A stretch of DNA of 64,000 nucleotides from NCBI GenBank assembly GCA_023376005.1, contig CM042156.1, forward strand, positions 44,744,117 to 44,808,116, read 5' to 3'. Below, in pieces: positions 12,901-24,900 of the stretch; position 1 is the first letter of the stretch, and every line of letters starts with the position of its first letter. This DNA is from Doryteuthis pealeii. Lineage: Eukaryota; Mollusca; Cephalopoda; Myopsida; Loliginidae. The notes beneath the pieces were generated by a model. It was not told the DNA's origin. It did no database searches and was given only the letters and a program-made list of their open reading frames with translations. Position numbers and translations under genes: made by a program.

Positions 12901-15900
12901 TGCCCTTATTTACGCTATGTTTTTCCTTGACAGTTACAAGCATAAAAACGTAACTTCTTAGATTTTTACCGTGCACTCTTTCTCACTTTTTTTTTTTTTT
13001 TTTAATTGGCAAAATAATTTAGATATTTTACAATGCCCCTCTCCCTGGATAAGATATAAATAAGAACTCAGACAACATACATATGATAAAACAAAAAAAA
13101 TATCTAAATCCTTTTCACAATAAAAAGCATATCAAAAGAGAAAGAACGCACAATATGAAAATTGGGTTAATTTTCATAATTGAGGAAAAGATAAATAGAC
13201 TAAGTGGTTAAATCGAACTTAACGGACCTAAATTCCACCATCATATGTCCCCCCACCAAAAAAAATCAGGGAATTAACCAAATTTTCAGTGTTGATATAT
13301 TAATGAATAAAAGATATAATGCACCAAAACTTTTATATTTTTCAGGCCAGTTAATTTGAACCATGTAAAAATTAACTGAAAAAAAAAATGTAAAAGTTTT
13401 TTTAATTATTTTTTTAATATTATCATTATTTATTGCATTAAATCTTTTATTCATTAACATATCAACACTGAAAATTTCATTAAATTTGGTTAATTCCCTT
13501 ATTTTTTTTTTTTTTCGGCGGGGTGACATACAATGGTGGAATTTAGGTCCGTTAAGTTTGATTTAACCGAAAATTGTTTTGAAAATTGAGTTTTTTCTTT
13601 GTAAAAATTCAATTGAGAAAAACAAAATTGTCAGGCAGTGAATAAGACACAAACTTTAAGGAGAATATGGCGGAAAGCAAAAAGCAAAAATGAACATAAA
13701 TTTTAAAAATGTTTTAGAAATAAAATTTGGATGTACTTACTGCGAAGATTACTGTAACCATATTCTTTACCAAGAATGAAAACAACAGAATTGTAGCGAT
13801 AACGGCCACAGGGATGACAGGGAATTGAAGATGGCTTGTTAACGACAATGACATGTTCATTATCCTCAATTATTTCTAGTTTTGTATTTACAACAGGATT
13901 TTCATGCCTGAAAAAAGAAAGAAAGAAATGAATCCTAGCCAAAAATATATGGAAGTAATAAATACTGTTAGATGTCTGGTAGGGTTTTTTTTTTACCCTT
14001 TTACAACAAATTCTGGGGGGTTTTATGCAGGTGTTTCATCAGGCATACAACAAAAACATTTTCAAATATCTTCAGTGATGCTGATAGCTTTTTGATTTAG
14101 TGCATCCTGGGACACACATATTTGCTTTAAATGAGTCCCTGGGAAAGTTTATGGGTCTCAACTAAAGTTTCTTAATAAATTGCAGGGTTTTTATTTATGA
14201 TCTGGAGAAACAACTAAAGCTGTCTAACCCCTACCTTGTAACTTATCCTGTGTAAATCATTTCTAAGAAACTATTGAAATGTATATACAGTCAACTTGAA
14301 ATGATGAGGGAAGAAAAAAGAAAAACGCCGGAACGCATGGGTATGATTTTAATGCGTCCTTTTAGATTTTTATGCATCAGGGACACAGCATTTCTGAATT
14401 TTGTTTAATTTTAGTTTAAATTTGAAATTCAAATTCGGTTTAAATTTGCTTGATATCCTTTAAAATAAACAAATTAAATGCTGTATGCTTATTTGTTTGT
14501 TATCATAAAAGTAAAGTTGGCAGAGTGGCCTATAGTCGGTATCAGTCGAACAATGAAGGATTCTGTCCCCTTTTCACTAGCACTAAACCAGGGAGTTTTT
14601 TTTTGCTGAGATAGAGCACCACACCTACCATCAGCTCCCCACTTTACTACACAGATCAGATTACCCAATCTGTGCTACTCCTGCACTGAGTTGGCAGGGA
14701 CAGGTATTGAACCTGGAACCTTGTGATTCCTAGGTGAGTGCTCTACCGACTGAGCTAAACCAGACCCTTGTTATCATAATACATTTTTTTTTTACACTTA
14801 AGAATAATGCTACTGCCCTACTAAAATTGCCAGATTACACATAAGTCTATATATAATGGAGATAGACTGCATTTTTGTCTGAAGCCGAAACTATATTACT
14901 ACTCAAGTCACAATTCCCTTAATTATTTACGTCAAATTCTCCATGATTTCATTCTTTTAAACCTTCAGTTATTAATAAAAATTGTTTTACATTATTAATA
15001 CTGTTGATCATATCTACGTACTAATAACATGCAATTGTATTTATGTATACAACAAAATAGCGATTTACAGTTTGAACGAGAAGGCTAATTTGCATATTGA
15101 TATTTAAAATTTTATTTTAATAAATATGTGCTTGGTATTATTGATTTCTAATTGTTTGGTTTTATCTTAAGAAATATAAACAAAAATCTCGTGCATAAAT
15201 CTTAAAAGAAATTTATTTACAAGAAGAAATAACTGTAATATTATCCTTTACTTCCTATTTTAACTAAATAGTTAAATTAGGAAAATTTACCAATGAAACA
15301 GGGGAGTAATGGAAAATGATGGAATAGTTAGTTTCAAAGTTGTTCTATTTTTCGATTATACCCCCTCTGTTGCAGATCTTTTTATCTGCATTCTTAGTCA
15401 GTTTCATTAGCCTTTCTAATTTAACATGATATTTTATTATATCAAAACTTAAATACTTGCACCCGGAGGGTGCATATATTTGCTAGTAAATATAATATAC
15501 AGAGTAGAATATACAGAGTAGAATATATGTAAGAATATATGTAATATATGTAATATATGTAATATATGTAAGAATATATGTCAGAAGTTGACCAACGTAC
15601 CGATGTATCCTATGAGACATAAAATCATTAAATTTGAGTTTATAGTTAGCAGTGATGATTTCACCATTCACCCGGAGCAAACCAGTTTCTATGTCTTGCA
15701 GCTGTCAAAAAATAAAAAAATAAATTGGAAAAAAAAAAAAAAAAAGAAAAAAAAAAGATGTTATTGTGTTCATCAGACAGATATTTATATTTCTCAAACT
15801 ATATTGAATTGAATAATAGATTACACAGTATAGTGGAATGCAAAAATTAAAAAGAAAAGACAGAAAGAAGTATTAGTGAATATATGTCATCCGCTACGGA

Positions 15901-18900
15901 TAGCTATGAAGGTGAAAACTGTATTGTATTGAGATAAGAGAAACTAAAAATTTTATCATAATTCATCAAATGTCTATCTGCAATACAGCGAAGGATCTGC
16001 CATTTTGGGCCTGATTTCAACCAAACAAAGAGGAAAAAGAGAGAGGAAGGGAGAGGAAGGAAGGGAGAAGGGTAGAGGAGGGAGAGAGGGGTAGAGGAAA
16101 AGGGAGAGAGAGGGGTAGAGGAAAAGGGAGAGAGAGGGGTAGAGGAAAAGGAGAGAGAGGGGTAGAGGAAAAGGAAGAGAGAGGGGTAGAGGAAAAGGAA
16201 GAGAGGGGTAGAGGAAAGGAAGAGAGGGGTAGAGGAAAAGGAAGAGAGGGGTAAAGAAAGGAAGAGAGGGGTAAAAGAAAAGGAGAAAAGAAAGAAAGAG
16301 ATAAAAGAAAGGAGGAAAGAAAGAAAGAGAGAGAGGAAAAGGAAGAAAGAAAGAAAGAGAGAGGGAAAAGGAAGAAAGAAAGAAAAGAGGAAAAGGAAGA
16401 AAAGAAAGAAAAGAGAAGGAAAAGGAAGAAAGAAAGAAGAGAGAGAGGAAAAGGAAGAAAGAAAGAAGAGAGAGGGAAAAGGAAGAAAAGAAAGAAAGAG
16501 AGAGGGAAAAGGAAGAAAAAAAAAGAGAGAGAGGGAAAAGGAGGAAAGAAAGAAAGAGAGAGAGAGGAAAAGGAGGAAAAGAAGAAAGAGAGAGGAAAAG
16601 GAGGAAAAGAAAGAAAGAGAGAGGAAAAGAGGAAAAGAAAGAAAGAGAGGAAAAGGAGAAAAGAAGAAAGAGAGAGGAAAAGGAGGAAAAGAAAGAAAGA
16701 GAGAAAAGGAGGAAAAAGAAGGAAAGAGAGAGAAAGAGAGAGGAAAGAGGAAAAGAAAGAAAGAGAGAGGAAAAGGAGGAAAAGAAAGAAAGAGAGAAGA
16801 GAAAAGAAAGAGAGGAAAAGGAGGAAAAGAAAGAAAGAGAGAGGAAAAGGAGGAAAAGAAAGAAAGAAGAGAGGAAAAGGAGAAAGAAGAGAGAAAGAAA
16901 GAAAGAGAGGGGAAAGAGGAAAAGAAAGAAAAGAGAGGGGAAAAGGAGGAAAAGAAAGAAAGAGAAAAGAGGAAAGAAAAGGAGGAAAGGAGGAAAAGAA
17001 AGAAAGAGAGAGAAAAGGAGGAAAGAAAGAAAGGGGGGAAAGAGGAAAAGAAAGAAAGAGGGGGGAAAAGGAGGAAAAGAAAGAAAGAGAGGGGAAAAGG
17101 AGGAAAAGAAAGAAAGAGAGGGGAAAAGGAGAAAAGAAAGAAAGAGAGAGGAAAGGAGGGAAAGGAGGAAAGGAGAAAAGAAAGAAAGAGAGAGGAAAAG
17201 GAGGAAAAAGAAAGAAAGAGAGAGGAAAAGGAGGAAAAGAAAGAAAGAGAGAGGAAAAGGAGGAAAAGAAAAAAGAGAGAGGAAAAGGAGGAAAAGAAAA
17301 AGAGAGAGGAAAGGAGAAAAAAAAAAGAGAGAGGAAAAGGAGGAAAAGAAAAAAGAGAGAGGAAAGAAAGAGAGAGGAAAAGAAAGAGAGAGGAAAAGAA
17401 AGAGAGGGAAAAGAAAGAGAGGGGAAAAGAAAGAGAGGGAGAAAATAAGAGAGGGGAAAATAAAGAGAGGGGAAAATAAAGAGAGGGAAAAAGGATAAGA
17501 GAAAGAATGGAGAAAGGAAGAAGGAAAGTGAAGAAAAAAAAGAAATAAAACATACAAACAAAAAGGAAAAAGAAAAAAAAATAATAAAGGAAAAAAAAAA
17601 AAAAAAAAAGAAAACAGAAAATATGAACAAAGATGTCAAAATCAAATTTAAACTCACCAAATCTTCTTGTGAGGCCACATGAAATTCTTTGGTGAACACA
17701 TCCATAACTGTTCTCCTTACCCAACGTCCTTTCACATAAGAAGTGAATGTGTGATAATATGGATACACTTTTCGAAGCCCTAAAAATGAATCATGAGAAA
17801 TATATTATTTATCACAATATATCTAGGTATTTTACGAAACTACCATAATAAAAGATTAATAAGGTAATTGCTTTACTTAAACTTTATGCAATACTAGAAG
17901 TGGCTACCCGGTGTCGTCTGGGTAGAGGGGAATTTTTTTAAATTAGTCCCGCGGATCCATTGTTACTCAATCGGGAGTTGGATCCTCGTCGGATGCACCA
18001 TTAAAATCCCCATGTAAAAAAAAGAAGATCTTGCATTGATCCAGCCACTCTGAAAATAAATGTTAATGTCTACTATTCAAAATACTAAATATAAAAAATA
18101 TTCCATTTTGTTATCATTTAATTTTTTTAAAAAATCCTTTTCACAAATATAAATCAAATCTTTATTATTTTTGCTCAAAAACCAAGCCCTGGTGATATTT
18201 AATGTGTATATATATACTTTGTCGTTAATTGTTTTATTTTCAAAGTTTCCTCCGGACATACATATACACACAACTGCCCTTTATATATGTATAGATAACT
18301 TAACTGTGGTCCAATTAGGTAATAGTAATTATAGTGATCCAAGGGGAGATAACTAGGTTTAACTTCATCACAATTACTTATGTACTTTCTTTTGTTTAGA
18401 GTAATTTATACAACTTCAATTCATAAAGCAATTAGGTTTTATTTAAAGGAATTTATACATATCAAGAGACAATTTTTTTTTCATAAAAAGTGGTGAGTTG
18501 AAAAGAAAAAGAAAAGAAAAGGAAAGGAAAAAGAAAGAGAAAAAAGAGAAAGGAAAAAGAAAGAAAAAAGAGAAAGAGAAAGAAAGGAAAAAGAAAGAGA
18601 AAGGAAAAAGAAAAAGGAAAAAAGAAAAAGGAAAAAGAAAAAGAGAAAAGAAAGGAAAAAGAAAAAGGAAAAAGAAAAAGGAAAAAAGAAAGGAAAAGGA
18701 AAAAATTAAAGAAAAGGAAAAAGAAAGGAAAAGGAAAAAAGAAGAAAAAGGAAAAGAAAGAAAAAGAGAAAGGAAAAGGAAAAAGAAAGAAAAAGAGAAA
18801 GAAAGGAAAGAGAAAGGAAAGAAAGAGAAAGGAAGAGAAAGGAAGAGAAAGAAAGAGAAAGAGAAAGGAAAGAGAAAGAGAAAGAAAGAGAAAGGAGAAA

Positions 18901-20021
18901 GGAAAAAGAAAGAGAAAGGAAAAAGAAAGAGAAAGGAAAAAGAAAGAGAAAGGAAAAGAAAGAGAAAGGAAAAAGAAAGAGAAAGAAAAAATAAAGGAAA
19001 AAAAAGAAGAAAGACAAAGAAAAAAGAAAAAATAAAGGAGAAAAAAAGAAGAAAAAGAAACAAAAAGAATGAAAGAAAAGAGGGAAAAAAAGAAAAATAG
19101 AAAGAAAAAAATTATTTATTTATTTATAAAAGTTAGGTCCATAAATTTTAAGTAGCAAGAAAAATAAAGCAGAAATATTCCTTACCATCTTCAAAATAAT
19201 ATTCAGTTTCAGCAAGAACATCGGAACCATAGCCTGGATCTGGATTGGTTGTTAAAGGACCAGTTTCTTTAAACCCTTTCCTCTGCTGCCTTTTCCACTA
19301 AAAAAAAAAAAAATAAATAAATAATGGAGGAAAAAGTTAGTGTGAGAGAAAAACATATTCATTGGAGTTATTTATATCTGTTGCTAATTATTGCTGATAC
19401 ATCCAAAAGCAAATAATCCAAGATGATGTGTTTTCAAGGTTGAGCAATGTGCTATAAGGAAATTGTCTAATAAAGAACCCCCACCCAGGGAATACAATAG
19501 AAACCAACCATCAGAGATGCTGATAGTTACGCGTCCTGCATCCCTGACACATAAAAATCTAATAGGACGCAGTAAAATCATATCCATGTGTCCCAGGGTT
19601 TTTCTATTTTCTTCCTTCACCATTTCAAGCTAAATGTAAATACAGTAAATTTCAGTAGTTTCTTAGAAATGAATTACATAGGATATTTTACAAGGATGCA
19701 GTTAGACAGCTTTAGTTGTTTCCTCAGACCATAAATAAAAACCCTACAATCTATATATAAAGAAACTTTAGTTGGGACCCATTAATTTTCCTGGGGACTC
19801 ATTCAAAGCAAATATGTGCGTCCCAGGAGGCACTAAATTAAAAATCTATCAGCATCACTGCGACCATAATATCAGAATCAGGTATTTTGGTATTTATGTT
19901 TTGGCACCAGGTATCTTAGAGAGAAAATAAAAAGACTTTTGTAGTTCTAGGAGATGTTGGTACCAAATATTATGGCATATATTTCAGTTTTTCAGATTAA
20001 CTCTAATATTAAGATATTATT

Positions 20022-20055
<34 letters not shown>

Positions 20056-21872
20056 GGACATGCTCCACTCCAGCGCACAGTGAAAATGGGAGTTTATTTG
20101 TCTCATAACCCACCTGTATGGACTGGGCACAAGGCCTCGTTTTAACGTGGGCCCACCCACAAGCTGAAGCTAATGGGTGGGAGAGAACAAAAATTGAATC
20201 AATCCAGTCGGCATTCCCCCTCAAGGTGGAGGGGGCGCCTCAGGCGCTGGGCAATAAACCCAGCCCTGCCTCCAAAGGAGCAGGTAATGTCTGGAGGGAT
20301 GGCCCTCTGGGATCGACACTATTAATTTAACACAACTCACCAGGCCAATGGCCGAAGCACACCGTACCCCCGTCCCGAAGACATCCTCTATGGAGAGCTT
20401 ACGTCTGGTAAAAGACAGATTGGTCGCCCCCAGATGCAATTCAAGGATGTCTGCAGGAATGATCTCAGGTGCTTTGGCATTGCCCCTTCCAGCTGGGAAA
20501 ATTTGGCTCAGGAGTGCCCTCGGTGGCGCCAGAATCTCTGTAGAGGACTGTTCATGTCAGAAGTCACCCTGACGCAACACCATGAAGCTAAGAGGTCTAG
20601 AAGAAAGCAGCGGCAACAAAGCATCGCCACATCAACATCTTCAGGGACAACCTTCAAATGCAAAATCTGTGGTTGAGAATGTTTTTCAAACATCGGACTT
20701 CACAGTCACAGGAGGCGCTGTAACTTCAGGGGCACAAAAAACTTTATCATAGTCTTTCGAGACTGAATTGCCAATGATGAATGATTAGTATCAGATAGGA
20801 ATACTTGAAACCATTATAACTGTGTACAAATTATTTGTATTAAGAATAGTTACTATAGTAACAAAATATAGAAGGGGGAAAAAATAGAGGGGGGGAAATA
20901 GATATTTGAGTCAACAAGTTCCTGCTGAGGGGGGGACCAAAAAGAAGCGAGTTCACCGTCTTCTTGCAGGCCAAACTTTCTTTTGGTCAACACAGTCTTC
21001 GTCTTCGACCAGCGGCTGAAAATCCGTCATCATCAAAATAATCTTTTCTGACTGCCGTCTCACGTAAGCCGAATGCTTCTCTCCTTGTCGCCTCACGCTC
21101 CACTCGCTTTGGTTATTTATCGGCATATTACCCAAACATCCGGGCACATCAGTCGAACCTCGCGTCCATCCAGTGCCTAAATCACATTTGTTTTTGCATG
21201 CTGGAGGACGTGGGTTCAATCCCGCCAGGCAAGACAATGTCTCGCTATTTTTCCTTTCTCGTTCTCCATCATACAAAACAAAACAACAAAAAAACACTGA
21301 ATTCAGTAATACATACCAACAAGGGTTGATATGCTTTAAAGCCAATTTTATCTATCCCCACCATTTTTTTAATGAAAATTTTAATAAAAATTACCATTTA
21401 TTTTTTTCAATACTTTTAGAGCAAACAGTGTTCTGCCTTCATCTAAGGTACCTCTTCTCCCCCAGAAACTTACTCTGTTTAGACCCATCCCTGTCAGTCA
21501 GTGTCACAGTCCACTTAAGACTCATAGATCAAAACTTGCTTAGCAACAAAAATATGATTCTTAGTCCACCTGACACCCACGTCATCAAAATGGCAGTTTC
21601 TTCAAGACTTTACAGTTACCTCAAATTTATCATACAATCCAAATGTGTAATCACAACTCTTGAAATATATAAAATAAATGAATAAAATAAAATATTGAAA
21701 TAAAATATTGAAATAAATAAATAAATATTGAAATAATGAAATAAATAACATTAATAAATAAATAAATAACATTAATGAATAAATAAATAAATAACATTAA
21801 TGAATAAATAAATAAAATATTGAAATAAATAAATAAATAAATAACATTAATGAATAAATAAATAAAATATAA

Positions 21873-21911
<39 letters not shown>

Positions 21912-24900
21912 AATATTGAAATAAATAAATAATAAAATATTGAAATAAATAAATAAATAAAATATTGAAATAAATAAATAAATAAAAATTGAAATAAATA
22001 AATAATAAAAATATTGAAATAAATAAATAAATAAAATATTGAAAAATAATAAATAAAATATTGAAATAAATAAATAAATAAAATATTGAAATAATAAATA
22101 AATAAAATATTGAAATATATAAAATAAATAAATCAATGTAATCACAACTCTTGAAATTAACATTCTCATAATCTTTTTATACCCTGAGGCTTTTTTTACT
22201 TTTCTTCTTTCAATGTGTGTATTTATTTAACATCTTACTTTTACATCATACTTACTACCACAAGTTTTCTTTGTATTATTTTTATTCTATTGTTTTATAT
22301 TGTTTTAGCCTGAAACTATCAGAGAATATTCAACTCTTTTTTACTTTTTACTTTTCTTCCTACTATGTGTGTATTAGTTTATTAATACCTCACTTTTACA
22401 TTATACTTACTGTCTTGTATCATTTTCATTTTATTATTTTATATTCTTTCGTCACTTTTTGGTTAAGCTACTACCTAATTATTTCACATAAGCAAGAAGG
22501 ATTTTTTTCCTAAGCTTAGTTAAGCTTCAGCACACAGGCATAAGTAAATGGCACTCAGTGAGGACTAACTCACTAATACTCAGCTATAATGATCTGCCAA
22601 ACCAGTTTGCTAATGATTTGCTAAGCATGACACAAGACAACCAGAGGGTACCTAATCATAACTAATCTCACTACTTAGTACAAACAGTTGGTTGGATTTT
22701 ACAGTATGTCAACCCTTGTTGGGTTATTTTATGCTGAAGACATTTTGTTTTATTCATTCTTGTTGGGTATTCAAACTAAATTTTGAAAACACATTTTTAA
22801 TACACATTTTTTAATCTATGGGACCCTAATGAGTACTAGCACTCCAGGTCAGGGTGGGCATGGGAGTAATGGCAATACAAGGGTACTACACATTCCTCAG
22901 AATTACAGAATTGGAACTTCATCACTAGATACAGTTTAATGTCATACCCAGGACATTAAGACCCTCAGCCACTGCCTTCTAGAACATATATGATAAAAAG
23001 GATTGGAGGGTTGCCATAAGGGCAATAGGGTCGGGACAATCAATCATATAGGTGCTAAGGCTTGACATGACCAGCTGATGGATTAGAGGGGGCCTCTCTG
23101 ATCACCTGTCTAGTAAGGGCCAAAGTGGAGTTGCATGTCAAGGACTGCTCAGCCATTCTGTTTTTAAGCATCACAGGTTGCCACCCACGGCCAACATGTA
23201 ACCCCATTGTGGGTATATTACCCCTCTGTAGAGGTGCAGCTGACAGGCCTCAAATGGTGAGGTGTCCTTATATAAGTAGTTTGGCGCACGTGGAAGCGCA
23301 TGGTGTAATGGTTAAAGTCATGGGAAATGGAGTCGTCACCGCGAGTTCAAATCCTGGATGTGGTAATTGCATTTCACTTAGCGCTAATACCCTTTGGGAA
23401 AGGTATGAATCCAATTCTCCCTCCAGCTATGGATAAATAGTAGGGCAGACTGGGCTCTTTAACCTTGGTTAGGCAACCGATCTAGGAGAAGGAAAACTCT
23501 GAAATCAAACCTGTTGAACTCTGCTTAAGAAATTGACCTTGTGTCACATCCTGCTCGTGCGGAGGGGTTGGTAAATATATATAAGTAGTTTGGCTCTAAG
23601 ATACAATCTATGTATTGCGCTAATAAAAATCTCACTACAATGTGTAATTTTTGTTGTGTTGTTGTGGTAATAAAGTAAAGCTTGTAGGGTGGACTATTGT
23701 TGGTATCAGCCGAACAGCAAGGGAGTCTATCCACTTTTTGCTTGTGCTAGACCGGGGAGGGGGATTGCCACACCCACCGTCAGCTTTCAGATGCTTTACC
23801 GCACAGATCAGATTACCCAAACTGTGCTACTCATGTGCTGAGTTAGTGAGAACTGGTATCAAACCTGGAACCTTGCTCTACTGACTGAGAATATATAAAA
23901 ATATGATCATTATAGATATTTTAGAAGGTTCCTGTTGTGTAATGGTTATTGTCATAAGAAATGGACATGGTGACCCGTGTTCAAATCCTGGACATGGTTG
24001 TTTGCATAACACATAACGTTAATACTCTTGGGAAAGGTATGAATCCAAATATTCTCCCTCGAGCTATGGGTCAAATAGTAAGGCAGACGACTTTTTAATC
24101 TTGGTATGGCAACTGGTATAGGAGAAGAAAAACTCTGAATTGAAACCTGTTAAACTCTGCTTAAAACAATAGACCTTGTGTTGTATCCAGCTCATGTGGA
24201 GTGGTTGGGTAAATAGAGAGAGACAGAGAGAGATTTTAAAGAGTCCGTTTTCATTTTAACTTTTAGGTATTTGTAGAGGTGTCCCCGTATCACTCAAAAA
24301 TTGTCACATGATGTAAATTAGTCTACGGGGTGGTCTGAAAGTCTTGTCACCCATACATACTGTTTTAAAACTATCATTATTTTTTGTTTTAATAACATTA
24401 ATAATAATATAATTTTCTATTTCATTTCTAGCGGGTTATTTCATGTAATGATAGATGATTAATTCAGTTATATTTTTGTAGTGACAAGACTTTCAGACCA
24501 CCCAGTACAAATCAATAATTGGGGGGGGGCGAGTATAATCGAATATTAATAAAAATCGTTGATTTAATTCCTTACCAAAAATGCAAACATTAATTTAATG
24601 GAGGAAGAGACCTGAAAAAAATATTGGCTGCTATGCGGCTTGGGTTGCTGATATGGGGGATAGAAAACTAATAAAAAATACTCACTTTCCTCAAAGCACG
24701 CTTCGACATCGGCGCTGATGCTGAAACATACTTTTGTGGTTTTACTCTTTCTTTGTTGTTGTCACCTTCACAGACTTTGCCGTCCTTAGAAACATCTTTA
24801 CCCTCGGGAAGTTTATTATCCACTGTGGTCTTTTCCTCCTTAGGGGCCTTCTCGGACGTGTTAACCTTGTCGTCTTTTCCAGCATTTAAAATATTTTCAT

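Noticed and set aside
15904..17768. Three overlapping minus-strand open frames of 527-606 codons rich in Ser, Phe, Leu and Pro
   Set aside because: They lie over the GA tract, where stop codons cannot form; no domain or splice support. The only real coding here is exon 3 at 17658-17779.
18443..19100. Lys/Glu/Arg-rich 200-codon plus-strand frame and Phe-rich 206-codon minus-strand frame
   Set aside because: Product of the second GA tract; purely compositional.
20118..20572. Several 60-74 codon frames on both strands
   Set aside because: Frames over a GC-rich repeat and a decayed LINE; only one frame matches the LINE ORF end.
21170..21250. Isolated box B-like GGGTTCAATCCCGCC
   Set aside because: No box A at the right distance and no cloverleaf; probably a SINE scrap or chance.
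21651..22169. 172-codon Ile/Tyr/Phe-rich minus-strand frame
   Set aside because: Translation of an AAAT array.
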